From contig JAHRBC010000001.1 in the NCBI GenBank assembly GCA_022702545.1, forward strand, positions 7,378,001 to 7,442,000: a stretch of DNA of 64,000 bases, in the 5' to 3' direction. The position numbers and the translations under genes are program-made. The stretch comes from Phycomyces nitens. Its lineage: Eukaryota > Mucoromycota > Mucoromycetes > Mucorales > Phycomycetaceae. Shown here one piece after another: positions 12,395 through 23,170 of the stretch (positions are counted from its first letter, which is position 1; each line of letters starts with the position of its first letter). A model generated the notes under the pieces. That model saw nothing but the letters and a program-made list of their open reading frames with translations, did no database searches and had not been told where the DNA came from.

Positions 12395-13232
12395 ATGCCA
12401 CACAAGAGAGCAAAAGCTAGCATACGTACAGCCAGAAAGAAGCAGTGAGTTGGATCCTTACGATCTCACTTCTTTTGATTGACATGTCACAGATTAGGAG
12501 CTGATGCACCTGTGACATCCAACGAAATCGATGATACACCAAAGGGATTCGCTCGTCTGTTGCGATTCAAGGATCACAAGATCAAACAGCAACAAGATCT
12601 GAAGAACAAGGCAAACCAACCCAACAAGGATGCACAGGTAAAATCCACAACACAATTGGACCCAAAAGATATATAGATCTAAAATACTTTAATAGGCACC
12701 TCCAAAACTGACAATTCAGCCTGGCGAGCGCATGAAAGACTTTACATTGAGAGTAGAACAAGAGTACAAAAAGGATTTTATTAGTGCTGTCAAGGCATCA
12801 AAACCTCTGAGTGACAGAAAAAAGAAGAACCGAGAATCTCGCAAGGAAAAGAAGACTGCAAAGAAGAGAAAGGTGGAGGAGATCTACGGTGGCCGTGATT
12901 TTGATGATCTGGAGGACAAGGTTCAGTTTGGAGAAGTTGCCTCGGCGCCTCCTACATTTAGCAAGCTCCCCAAGGCCCGTGGGCGTGGTAAAGAGGTTCT
13001 CGAGAATAAGATCAAGGAAGCAAAGGAGAGCAAGAGCACAACCGAAGCCAAGGACGGCTATGTATCTGAAGAGGATGAAAACATGAAGGAGTTAAAGGCA
13101 TCACACAAGCGTAAACTACAGAATATGAGTGCTTCTGCTCGAAAGGCTCTCGGGGACGAACGTGAAAGAGCGATCGAGCTCTATAGAGCAAAAAAGGCCC
13201 AAAAATTAGTCAATATGGAAACGCAGTCTTAG
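12395..13232 (+). CDS. CCDC137-like basic nuclear protein
   Basis: Three exons, 12395-12444, 12493-12637 and 12696-13232, give 243 aa. The start is the first ATG after the MED27 stop and opens MPHKRAKASIRTARKK, a strongly basic start typical of a conserved fungal/animal nuclear family. A GFARLLRFKDHK segment follows at about residues 32-43. The middle (about 95-125) is a bipartite Lys/Arg-rich nuclear-localisation-like region, and the C-terminal half is a charged helix/coiled coil. The resemblance to CCDC137 is by overall layout and short motifs only. A nucleolar or ribosome-related role is inferred. Spacing to MED27 suggests shared regulatory DNA or read-through, but each gene has its own ATG and introns. 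Confidence 0.55.
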
Positions 13233-13572
13233 AGATTTTTTTTGATCAGTACAATACGAATAAAATGAAATAGCAAAACAACAACAATAGTAATAATGAT
13301 TGTAAATAATATCGAGATATGTGAGCACCCTTTTACTCTAACCTAGGACAAATGCAACGATTTTGAAATGGCCGGCAGAAATGAAATGAAAATAATATTT
13401 ACAGGGAAAATCCCTCTGGCCGATTCTCATTCTTCAGTCAGAAATGTAGAGATCATTCTCTGTAAGTAGCGTTTAGACGTTGTCTGGCTTCTTCTTGGAT
13501 TTTATATATAAGCAAGGCCGTCAGGTCACAGAGGTTTCTTCATTATCACGCACTTTTCTCTCTTATATATCA
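13233..13572. other. Intergenic with putative promoter
   Basis: A 340-nt spacer holding the 3' flank of the CCDC137-like gene and the promoter of the secreted repeat protein, including a TATA box near 13501. No other gene was seen. Confidence 0.5.
13501..13511 (+). promoter_or_regulatory. Putative TATA box of the secreted repeat-protein gene
   Basis: The sequence tttatatataag lies about 62 nt upstream of the ATG at 13573 and just before a CT-rich leader. Position and sequence fit a core TATA element. No start-site data are available. Confidence 0.4.
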
Positions 13573-14880
13573 ATGCGCTTTACCCTCGCCTTTATTTCCA
13601 CTGCCCTACTAGCCCACATGGCTATGGCCGTGCCTGCCGCCATGAGCAATGTTGATGAAAACTCAGTATTCTCCGAGTCTCAGGTTGCCACCCTCGAGCC
13701 CAATGAGGAATATCAGACCTTCAACTGGATGTCCAATGAATCTGGCATGGTTGTCGACAAATCCTTCACAGTCGAGCTCTCTGAGCCCGCAGAGCTGGTC
13801 ATTACTGACTTGAAGATGGGTAAGATACTTTATAGTTTTAAACATCATACCAATATGTTTTAACTCTTCTCAATAGCCGGTGATCATTTCGAGATCCTCG
13901 ACAATGGTGAGGTTCTTGGTGAGACCACCGCCTCTGTTGTCGACGAAGAGTCAGTATTTGTAGAAACTGCTGAAGAAGCCGTAGAAGATGACCGCATGAG
14001 CAAGGGAGTCTTTGCACTTGAAGCCGGAAAGCACGATATCACAATTAATATTTCCGAGTCTCCTTCCGGTGCCGGTATTGGCGCAATTCGCCTTGTCCAG
14101 GGCACCCAGATCCAGTCTCTTTACAAGAAGGGCAAGGAGTGGAGCCATAACAAGGATGATGACAATGATGACGATGACGATGATGAAGACGACAAGGGTG
14201 GCAAGGGTGGCAAGGACGACGATGATGATGATGAAGACGACGACGATGAAGACGACGAGGACGACAAGGAATGGGAAGGTGGCAAAAAGTGGGAGGGTGG
14301 AGACAAGTGGGAAGGCGGCGACAAGTGGGAAGGCGGCGACAAGTGGGAAGGCGGCGACAAGTGGGGAGGTGGCGACAAGTGGGAAGGTGACAAGTGGGAA
14401 GGTGGAAACAAGTGGGGAGGCGACGACAAGTGGGGAGGCGACAAGTGGAACAACCAGGGCATGCACGGCGGATCAGGCAAGCAAGGAAAGAAGGTTGTCT
14501 ATGTATACTACACCGTTCCATCTGTAACTGGCCCTCCTACTGGTACTCCAACTGGCCCTCCAACTGGTACTCCAACTGGTACTCCTACTGGTACTCCAAC
14601 CGGTCCTCCCATCATTATCGTTCCTACAACTGTCACCACCACACAAATTATTCTCCCCACAACTACATATATCCCAACTGATATAACTACCGCTCCTACC
14701 AACACAATTACAGATATTCCAACCTCTGCTACTGTCACAACGCATCCCCCCCTCACCACTACAGTGATCTCAACTCTTCCCAACGAGACTTTGACTGCTA
14801 TAGAATACGTTACCGAGCTCGATATTGTGACAGTACAACAGTATGCCTTGTTGTCCATGCCCTTCTTGACTATCATCTAA
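13573..14880 (+). CDS. Secreted Asp-rich, KWEGGD-repeat, Thr/Pro-rich protein
   Basis: Exons 13573-13819 and 13877-14880 give 416 aa. The ATG at 13573 is chosen because it opens a classic signal peptide (MRFTLAFISTALLAHMAMA, then VPAAMS). An upstream in-frame ATG at 13480 would bury it. Residues 20-175 look like a compact beta-rich domain. A run of Asp/Glu with a few Lys and Gly follows, then tandem KWEGGD/KWGGGD units, then PTGTPTGP repeats, and a Thr/Ile/Val-rich tail that resembles an O-mannosylated wall-protein stalk. No GPI-type C-terminal signal is convincing, since the tail ends only mildly hydrophobic. The architecture suggests an extracellular or cell-wall protein, perhaps cation-binding. 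I do not recognise a family. Confidence 0.75.
14154..14608 (+). repeat. In-gene low-complexity and tandem repeats
   Basis: Three tracts lie inside the secreted protein gene. At 14154-14268 is a GAC/GAT-rich Asp run. At about 14268-14452 are tandem 15-18 nt units encoding KWEGGD variants. At 14531-14608 are PTGTPTGP units. The near-identical codons between neighbouring units suggest recent slippage or unequal crossing-over. Confidence 0.85.
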
Positions 14881-15240
14881 GATTACCAAACCTCATACAG
14901 AGATTATTTTTTTTACCTAGAGATTGTTTATTGATATCACCTTTCCTAATTCATCTTTATTACTATTATTCCCTTTCAAGTGATAAAAAAAGGATTTTAC
15001 CCTTTTGTCTTCCAATAAATCCTTGTCTTACCTTTTACATTTATGGTCTATTCTTTTACTCGATCAGAAAAATTGTGTGATTTTGCAAACTAGGGCAAAC
15101 AGAAAACCGTGGCGTACCAATCGGAACGCGAGTTACTGTGAGAATCCATGTTTATTTTAGAAGCTCTGAAAACGTACTGGTAGAAAATCTTTTTTTTTCT
15201 CTTCTTCTTCTTCTTCACTACCAATCTTCATGACAAAAAC
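14881..15240. other. Intergenic spacer
   Basis: A 360-nt 3' flank and promoter region with T-rich tracts, plus a CTTCTT run at 15201-15215 just before the arrestin ATG. No gene was seen. Confidence 0.5.
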
Positions 15241-16422
15241 ATGCAACTCAATCATCTAGACCTCAAGATAAACGTCGAGTCATCCAAGATCATTCTCAGA
15301 GGTACTCCAGACGAGTCTGTTGGGTGTGTACTACGCGGATTTGTCGAGTTTTGCATAAAGGAGACAGTTCGGGTCAAAAGTCTCAAGTTACGGTTCTCAG
15401 GCAAGATGAGGATCAATTGCGTCGAACGTAAGCATACAGCAACGAAAACAAATAAAGGGAGTGTATTAGACCTAACTTATCCCTGCGTAGGTATGCTGAG
15501 CTGTCCCAACCCCCGTCAAATCAAAAGGGAAATCTCTATAATTGAAGACGAATGGGTGTTTATTGAGGCTACCAAGAAGTGCCAGGTCCTTATTCCTGAT
15601 ACCTACCGCTACCCGTTTGAATTTGTTTTACCTGGAGATGCGCCAGAGTCAGTCAAGCCCCATTGCTACGGAAGTCTGTTGTACAAACTCAAGGTGGTGG
15701 CCGAAAGACCCGGGCTATTGACCAATCCTATTGATCGCCAGTTACTGGATGTGATCAGACAAGACAATGATCAAGATAACGATATTCCAATCCAGGTGGC
15801 AAATTTCTGGCAAGACCAACTGGAATTTACTATTACAGCACCCAGGAGAAAGGTCTATCTTGGCGAACATGTGCCCATGGACTTTGTGATAAAAGCCTTG
15901 AGACCTGGGCTCCAGATACGCCATGTTTCTTGGTTCCTGAAAGAATATACCTCTTTCGAAGTCGATGAAAAGGTCATAAAGGCTGAGCCAAAGATAATTC
16001 GTTTCCATAGGGATGACCAGGATGTGACGACTCCTTCATACTGGCAGAAAACAGAAGTGGTTTTTATCCCACACACACAAGACATTGTGAGGTGTGACAC
16101 ACAAAGCGGACGGTTAAAGATTGAACACAAAGTCAAGTGTATAGTATCAGTGGTTGATGAAGAGGGACACGTGCATGATTTCCGTGCATCTCTACCCCTA
16201 GTGATTTCAGAAGTCGCCCAGGAAGAAGACGAAGAAGATCTTCCGACCTATGAACATGCCATACAGACAGAGCAGTACTCTCCACAGCCATGTACTATCA
16301 GTAGCATTCCTGCCTACACCCCAATCTGGCTCACACCCCAAGTACCAGCCGGAAACAGCCCACCCAAATGCTATGCTCTAAACAACTACCTAAAGTATTT
16401 CAAGATATTCTTACGCCAATGA
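15241..16422 (+). CDS. Alpha-arrestin (ARRDC-like trafficking adaptor)
   Basis: The frame is open from 15241 to 16422, but 15428-15490 reads as a 63-nt intron (GTAAGC donor, GCGTAG acceptor). Splicing joins INCVER to MLSCPNP and leaves 372 aa; unspliced it gives 393 aa. The N-domain (about 5-160) has arrestin-type strands, with VLIPDTYRYPFEFVLPGDAP as the typical centre. The C-domain spans about 170-310 with TAPRRKVYLGEHVPMDF. The tail carries LPTYEHA at about residue 320, the PY-like motif that recruits Rsp5/Nedd4 ubiquitin ligases. The protein would act as an adaptor for ubiquitin-driven endocytosis of plasma-membrane transporters. The specific cargo cannot be told from sequence. Confidence 0.82.
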   Translation: MQLNHLDLKINVESSKIILRGTPDESVGCVLRGFVEFCIKETVRVKSLKLRFSGKMRINCVERKHTATKTNKGSVLDLTYPCVGMLSCPNPRQIKREISIIEDEWVFIEATKKCQVLIPDTYRYPFEFVLPGDAPESVKPHCYGSLLYKLKVVAERPGLLTNPIDRQLLDVIRQDNDQDNDIPIQVANFWQDQLEFTITAPRRKVYLGEHVPMDFVIKALRPGLQIRHVSWFLKEYTSFEVDEKVIKAEPKIIRFHRDDQDVTTPSYWQKTEVVFIPHTQDIVRCDTQSGRLKIEHKVKCIVSVVDEEGHVHDFRASLPLVISEVAQEEDEEDLPTYEHAIQTEQYSPQPCTISSIPAYTPIWLTPQVPAGNSPPKCYALNNYLKYFKIFLRQ

Positions 16423-18260
16423 CAATTTACAAGCATATATGTTCATATCATACATAGAAAAAAATTCATTCATTAATCCAAAAAGCATGTCATTTAAACC
16501 AAAAAAAAATGTTGCTGAAATGAGATTGCAGTATTGGGCTATCCAGAGCTGTTTTCAATCATTCTCATGTCTCTTAATTTCATAAAACACCAATAAATTG
16601 CTCCACCATTATGTTTTTCTTTACGACCCATTCAAGATCAAGGGTAGTTGTAGAAATTCTTTTATAGTTAAACTTAATACCCACGCGTGTATATATATAT
16701 GTGTGTGAGTGTGTGAGTGTCACTAGTGGCTGCCACGAGGTCATTCGGTACGTGCGGGTCCTATATTTATCAATATTTTCATGTACTGGGCATACAAGAC
16801 ATGAAGATGGGTATCATGAAATGGCTTATAATCAAAGCAATTGCCACCCCTATTTGACCTGTAGCTCCTAGCCTAATAAAAAGACGGGTCTTTATTTCTG
16901 GTCATTTTGTTCAATAGAACCAATAATTGCCGTTTATGAGATCAAGGTTGGGCTTTTTACCTGTTTTAGGCTGGGCATGGACATCAAGTAGGATATGGGA
17001 TATCAAAGTTGCATTTATTTTTTGTGTAAAATGTTCAATCTCCACAGACCATTGTCTAGACTGCAGTGTAACATGAAGACCAAAGCGGCTTGTTCAAAAG
17101 TATGACAGAAACACCTATACCACCTGTCATGGACAAATACAATATAGAGATTGTTTTCCAAGAGATATACATGTAAGATATAGACAAACAAGTATTGTAT
17201 CCCAACCACAAGCCCAAGGAACATACTCGAGGTAATACAACCAGCCCAGCATATTGTAAAATCACTAGAAAATATTCGATTAAGAGACGTCAATCAATAT
17301 ATCTTTTTTGTGATAAAAACAAACAGTTTTACTTGACGGCTAACAAGCCAATATTGGAACAATTATCTTAAAGGTCCAACAAAAGCAGTCAATTTATTCA
17401 AAATCAAAATATTTATCAATTGTTATCATACTCTGCTGCACAAACACTCATGGTTCTCATGCTGTGATATACACAAGTCCCATTCAAACACCCAAAAAAA
17501 AGTTTCCAGCACATAATTACTCTTTTTCATGAGTTTAGTAGTCAACAATGGCATTTTATCAACTATTATATTTATGAAGTATGAAAAAAAAGAGCCTTTG
17601 AATACAAAAAGCCCTAAAATGTGGACCGGTTGGTGTTCAAAAGGGTTTAAAAAAAAGTTGCAGGTGATCTGATCAAGAACAAAAGAGTGCAAGGCATCAC
17701 AGGTATGTGGCAAATCTTCAACAGTTTTTTTAAGAATAACTGGTACTACTCTTGGCCATATATTGGTCTTTTTAAAACATGTTGTACATTTTGGCAGCGA
17801 GATATTAACGCCTCGATCAACATTAGTCACGCTTTTGGCTTGGAATGACAAAAAGGCCATTGGTCTTCAAGAGGCCTTAAATCATTCCCCAATTGCCATG
17901 GTAACCATCTTGTTGGCATCCTTTTGAAAGTCAAAAAAGGTACCAAGTCGTATTATTCAATTGGCCACCAACATTCATTGGCCAACATCCTTTACTGGAT
18001 CCTGGAATGGTTCCCAAGACCTTTTCCTTGTCCCAATTTCAAGTAAAGACATTGTAACCTAGGGAGTCAAAAAAAGGGGGTGGAGCACAAGGCTGGAGCG
18101 ACATGACAAAAAAATCCAAGGTTGCACACTTTGTAACCAACAAGACAGTGTAGGCCGGAGTCCAGGGATGGTGTCAATAGCCTCTTGTCCAACATCAACC
18201 TTTTCTATTTCTCTTTCTCTTTTATATTTATATTTTTCACTCTCTTTCTTGTGCGCTATC
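16423..18260. other. Intergenic, 1.8 kb
   Basis: No supported gene. A 144-codon frame on the minus strand (17860-17426) has no recognisable domain. A (TA)n(TG)n tract lies at about 16690-16720. The last 150 nt before 18261 are CT-rich and probably form the promoter/leader of the EF-hand gene. Confidence 0.5.
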
Positions 18261-19505
18261 ATGGGTCAAGCACGCAGTAAAGAGACCCGAGACTTGACTC
18301 GAACTACGCATTGTAAGTCCACCGAGAAACAAAACACAAAAAACAATCTTTTGCTCATCATCTCAATGGTTTACAAAAAAAAATAAAGTCTCTTCGAAAG
18401 AAATCAACAATCTTCGAAACGATGTCGAAAGTTCAACAAAACAGACCGACCAGTCCAGCATCACTGAGAATGTTTTTAAAGAAGTAGGATCTAATGCTCA
18501 TCCGTACCCCCTGACTAATTCTCTCGTAGGCAGTAAAGAAGTATGTCCCGTCTGTATCGTCTAGCGATGATGTATTTTTGAAGCGACTATATGCAGCCTT
18601 TGACGTAAATAACAACCAGTCGCTTGATTTTGGGTAAATGAAGGAAATTAAATCAAACATATCTAAATCTAACATTCTCAATTATACCAAACATCACAGT
18701 GAATTCGTGGATGGTTTGAGTATATTCATGAAAGGCACTGCTGACGAGAAGATGGCCTGTAAGTTTCCTTGATCTGTATAACAAAAATACTCAACCAAAA
18801 ACAAGTATCATTTAAGCTCTATGATATTGACCACGATGGCTACCTTACAAGAAGTGAACTTGAGCGAGTCATGCTTCAGCTGGTAAGTAATTTGTTTTCT
18901 CTGGATATATCATATTGATCTGACGTCTCTTTCTTTCTTTGAAAAAAAAAAGTCCAATACGTTCTCTGAAGACGATCAAGCGTCCGAGATCCAACAGTCG
19001 ATCTCTCGAATGTTTGAGGATCTTGATGTAGATGGGGATGGAAAATTGGTAAGAAAGGCTCTTGAGATTGAGGTTTACTGATGCGATAAAATAGTCATTT
19101 GAAGAATATAAGCTATCTTCATTAAAGGAGCCCATGATTGTTGATTTTCTCGAACACTTTCTCGATCAACACCATCTCTCCAACCAGCCACGCCCTCCAT
19201 CGCGACCTCCTTCAGTAATCTCCTATCGTTCCAACCTATCAGCTCCTCGCCGACCCAGTCCACACCATAATCAGCGTCTCTCGATCCGCCTTTCCCAAGC
19301 AGAACTGTTAGAATATAGCCTACAGCAGCAGCAGCAGCGATTGGGATCCAATAGTCCCAATACCTCCAGCCCTCGTTCCTCCCTTATTCATTCTCACAGT
19401 CCATCTTCTTCTACTGCTCTTTACCCGGCACGGATACCCAACCCTCATAGACTCAGCAGAGGCACCAGTATGGTCAGCCTCGATGCTGCCATTAGTTCAA
19501 TTTAA
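18261..19505 (+). CDS. N-myristoylated EF-hand calcium sensor with disordered tail
   Basis: Seven exons, 18261-18312, 18389-18483, 18530-18633, 18700-18758, 18806-18882, 18953-19048 and 19095-19505, give 297 aa. It starts MGQARSK, which fits the MGxxxS N-myristoylation signal. Three canonical EF-hand loops follow: DVNNNQSLDFGE (74-85), DIDHDGYLTRSE (110-121) and DVDGDGKLSFEE (154-165). Spacing resembles the calcineurin B/NCS/CHP group, whose members bind a membrane or enzyme partner upon Ca2+ binding. Unlike those roughly 170-200 aa proteins, it carries a tail of about 115 residues rich in Ser, Pro, Arg and Gln. No canonical first EF-hand is seen. The partner cannot be assigned. It is not obviously calcineurin B itself. 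Confidence 0.75.
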
Positions 19506-20047
19506 AAAGAAAAAGAAAAAAACGGTTGTTATTGAATACCAATTTTCATCATGTCTTTTTTGTTTAATGATTATATAAAGGTAATTGGATCGATTTGCCA
19601 ATATATGTATAAATAGAAAGGCTGTGTGGGCGAGTGCACTTTTGAATATAAAAAGTCTGGTTTGATTTCTTGCCTTTCAATTATTGATATTCAATAAAAG
19701 AGACCTGCAATCACCTACTCCATAATTTCGGCTGCATCGTACTTCTTTATCCTATCAAATGTCCTTTTTTTTTAATAGCACAAATTTGAATCAAATGTGA
19801 CCGCCAAATATTATCCGTCTATCCACAGCAGGTGCCGGGGGATGTGGAGAACTAAGGATGGAGACTAGGCCACCCCCGTGGATACCTCCTTCTTACATAT
19901 CCATCCGTTAGGTAATGCCACTTGCGGATAGAAAATAGAATATACAACGGCTCGATTCGATTCGATAATGACGATCAAACGATGGATGACGAAAACGAAA
20001 ACGAAAACGATACCATTATTTTTTGCTGACTCGCTCTCTGCTACAGA
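19506..20047. other. Intergenic / uL11 promoter region
   Basis: A 542-nt spacer. The half nearest uL11 is more GC-balanced and holds repeated GAAAAC units (about 19989-20009) upstream of the ATG. It is likely the ribosomal-protein promoter. No gene was seen. Confidence 0.5.
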
Positions 20048-20674
20048 ATGCCGCCCAAGTTCGATCCATCTGAGGTTAAGATCATCTACCTGCGCGCCAC
20101 TGGTAAATTTAGATTGAACTTTTTGAATGTTCAGAATTGATCCTAATCCTGATAATCAGGTGGTGAGGTCGGTGCTTCTTCTGCTCTTGCCCCCAAGATC
20201 GGTCCCCTCGGTCTTTCCCCCAAGAAGGTTGGTGAAGACATCGCCAAGAACACCAAGGAATGGAAGGGTCTCCGTGTCACCGTCCAGTTGACCATCCAGA
20301 ACCGTCAGGCTCAGGTCTCCGTTGTTCCCTCTGCCTCTTCCCTTGTCATCAAGGCTTTGAACGAGCCCCCAAGAGATCGCAAGAAGGAGAAGAACATTAA
20401 GCACAGCGGTAACGTCTCCCTCGAGGCTATTATCGATGTTGCCCGTACCATGCGCTTCAAGTCCCTTGCTCGTGAGCTCAAGGGTACTGTCAAGGAGATC
20501 CTCGGTACTGCCAACTCTGTTGGTTGCACCGTTGATGGTCAGAGCCCCAAGGACTTGTGCGATGCCATTGATGCCGGTGAAGTCGAGATCCCTGTAAGTA
20601 TAACAATCTTATTTTGTTGGCCATCAATCATTAAACTCATTCCTCTTTTCTTTTATCAACTTTAGGAAAAATAA
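20048..20674 (+). CDS. RPL12: 60S ribosomal protein uL11 (L12)
   Basis: Exons 20048-20102, 20160-20593 and 20666-20674 give 165 aa, the usual eukaryotic length. It opens [20 protein letters not shown] and contains the conserved [20 protein letters not shown] segment of the N-terminal domain, which contacts 25S rRNA at the GTPase-associated centre. The C-terminal RNA-binding domain contains [19 protein letters not shown]. The last exon carries only Glu, Lys and the stop, after a 72-nt intron. C-rich, strongly biased codons (GCC, CTC, AAG) set it apart from its neighbours and fit high expression. The protein supports translation-factor recruitment at the P-stalk base. Confidence 0.97.
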
Positions 20675-20880
20675 ATACCTCACAGGCTATTCTCCTCTCA
20701 AACCGCACTTTCTCTTTTAGAAAAAAAATCAATCAATAAACACAATTACGGATGTAAGCAAGAAAGGATTGCCAATGGCTGGCATCCTACGATCGATTTT
20801 AATATTATATTTTTTTTTGGCAACACAAACAACTTTCAACAGTAAAATGACAGCAATATCGACAAAGTAATATGTAAAGT

Positions 20881-22357
20881 CTATTCTGTCACACGAATGA
20901 CAATCTTGCCCATTGACTGGTTGCTCTCAAGGTAGCGATGAGCTTCCACAATATCCTTCCAGTCAAACACCTTGTCAATAAACACTTTTACAGCACCGTC
21001 GTCTTTGCAAAGATGATGTGAGATTGCCTTTTCGTAAACAGCATCACGAAGTCTGATCTGGTAGTCCAAATCACGGCTTCTTAGGGTAGTTCCTTCAATC
21101 TAATACTCCATTGATGAGTTTAATGAACATTAATCTTAATTGCCAAACTTACTCTGATGCGCTTGAACAGCAATGGGGCAATATTGAATTCGGGAACCAC
21201 ATTACCTTTTTTTTTGTTCACTTTAGAATCCATCTTGTTTGATTCACTTTTTTCTTTTTTCAACTTACCACTCATGAATGCCAGAATCACCATGTGCCCA
21301 TCCTTTGCGAGGGTGGCAATATTGTCATTCCAGTAGTTCTTGCCAATCATATCAACCACCACATTGACACCCTTTCCATTTGTCTCTTTTGCAATCTATA
21401 AAGTCCAAGTGTGAATCTAATGCACATCATCTAAACATAATACTCACGACATCAGCCCACTTTTCAGTCTTGTAGTTGATAGCTCGGGTTGCACCAAGCT
21501 CCTCACAGAATTTAACCTTTTCATCCGAACCAACTGTAACAAAGATATTGTTGCTGTAATATGGATTAGACGTCGTCAGACATACTTGTTTAATGACAAA
21601 CTTACGCGCCAATATCCTTGGCTAATTGAATAGCAGCTATTCCAACTCCTGATGCTCCCGCATGAATCAAGATGTCTTGACCAGCCTTCAACTCGGCCAC
21701 AAAAAAGAGAGCTTGGTAGGCAGTAAACCATGTCTCGGGAATCGCAGAAGCCTTTTCAAACGAAAGACTTTGTGTCTTGTGCATAGCCAGACCCTCTTCG
21801 ATAACAGCGTACTACAATAGTCCAGAGTAATTAGTATCATGAAACCAATTCGATCAATTCGATCAATTCGACCATCTTGATATCACTATTGACAAACCTC
21901 AGCATAGGCACCACCTGGAATCAATCCAAATATAGCATCACCCTTTTTGAACTTTGTGACTAGTGTGTAGAGGTTAGCAAGAGTTGTAAAGAGAGTGGTG
22001 TAATGAAGGCTTACCATTTTTACCAACTGCCTTAACCACACCAGACAGCTCTACTCCCAGAATAGTGCTGGCACCAGGGGGAGGTGGGTAGCTTCCCTCA
22101 CGTTGGTTAATGTCCATACGGTTCAAGCAGAAGCATTTGATCTAGCATTTGTAATGTTGATGAGATTTCTGAATGGCAATTGTCAATTAGTTCCTTTACT
22201 TTGACAAGTAGCTGAGTATCGGTCGGGGTGGGAGTCTGGTATTCACCAATATACAGCTGAGACGCGTCTCCTGTTGATTCTGGTCAGTAATTGAAGAATA
22301 CGAGTGTTTAATTCAACAGAATCCTTTACCTGGTTGCTTTACTTGAACGGCCAACAT
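20881..22357 (-). CDS. NADPH:quinone oxidoreductase (zinc-independent MDR, PIG3-like)
   Basis: Eight exons, 22357-22330, 22279-22200, 22141-22015, 21959-21898, 21811-21606, 21553-21448, 21395-21153 and 21099-20881, give 356 aa. It starts [10 protein letters not shown]. The GroES-like domain has [19 protein letters not shown] and LGVELSGVV. The Rossmann fold has [18 protein letters not shown], then [13 protein letters not shown]. The zinc-ligand Cys/His pattern of alcohol dehydrogenases is absent. The pattern matches the TP53I3/PIG3 and zeta-crystallin branch, which reduces quinones with NADPH, usually in the cytosol. A Lys/Ser-rich insert (about residues 245-270) near the end of the Rossmann domain is unusual. 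Substrate choice cannot be read from sequence. Confidence 0.88.
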
Positions 22358-23170
22358 ATTGTATTGTTTGATAATAATTAAAGAGCAAGAGATGATAACT
22401 ATCCGGGCCTTTTTATAGACTCTGCTTAATAATTAAAATAATTAAAATAAAAATAAAAATAAAAATAGGGAAAATCATTCTGACGTCCAGCTGTGATCGC
22501 GGGCTTAATTTCACCCAAAAAAATAAGGATACAAGGTAGAGTTGGACAATGGTTGTCTGTCGCGTGTCTGAATAGGCTCATCAAGGGTCAATGATGTATT
22601 CATGACTCCTTGGATCAATAATAGCATTATTGTCTATTAAGGGTGTAAAGGGCAGTATATTAAATCATGGAAAGCCATGGAAATTCGTGGATTTGTAAGC
22701 AGTCAGGAATATATTGTCCTTTGTTTTCTTTACTAGCCAATCTATCAAAGCCAAAGCCAAAGCCAAGAAATACCAGCAAGTCATGTTTATAAAGTTGATT
22801 TTTATTAAACTCTTTATCAACCAAGACCATCACTTGCTCATATCCAAAGCGAGATAAGCAAGATATCTTAATGGCCAATGTTTTTTTTAAAGAAAAAAAA
22901 TCAATTATCTAGAATTATTTCAGATCGCACAATGCAAGTAGATCAAATTATCGGTAATTATGATCCAAATAGCTGTGGGAACACAATGATAAATGATGAC
23001 AAGAATTTTAAAAAACAAGTAATGATGTACATGTTCCTATATTTGGAGTTTTATTAGATAAATGGACAGATATAAGTATTAGATAGTATAAGCACAGATT
23101 ATGTGTAGGTAATATAAGAATCAAGATAATAAATATACGTGCTGTTATTGTAAAGTAGTATGTTGACTGA
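22358..23170. other. Intergenic, 0.8 kb
   Basis: Promoter side of the quinone oxidoreductase, with repeated AAATA units at 22440-22468, plus the 3' flank of the sugar transporter. No gene was seen. Confidence 0.5.

Noticed and set aside
13480..13572. Upstream in-frame ATG for the secreted protein
   Set aside because: It would place 31 residues before an obvious signal peptide, and the segment contains the TATA box.
13951..14876. Several minus-strand frames over the secreted repeat protein gene
   Set aside because: They are repeats read backwards, giving low-complexity Ser/Pro/Val/His proteins. The plus strand has a signal peptide and a proper intron.
17426..17860. A 144-codon minus-strand frame
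   Set aside because: It has no conserved motif or supporting promoter or intron structure, with composition similar to the surrounding AT-rich sequence.
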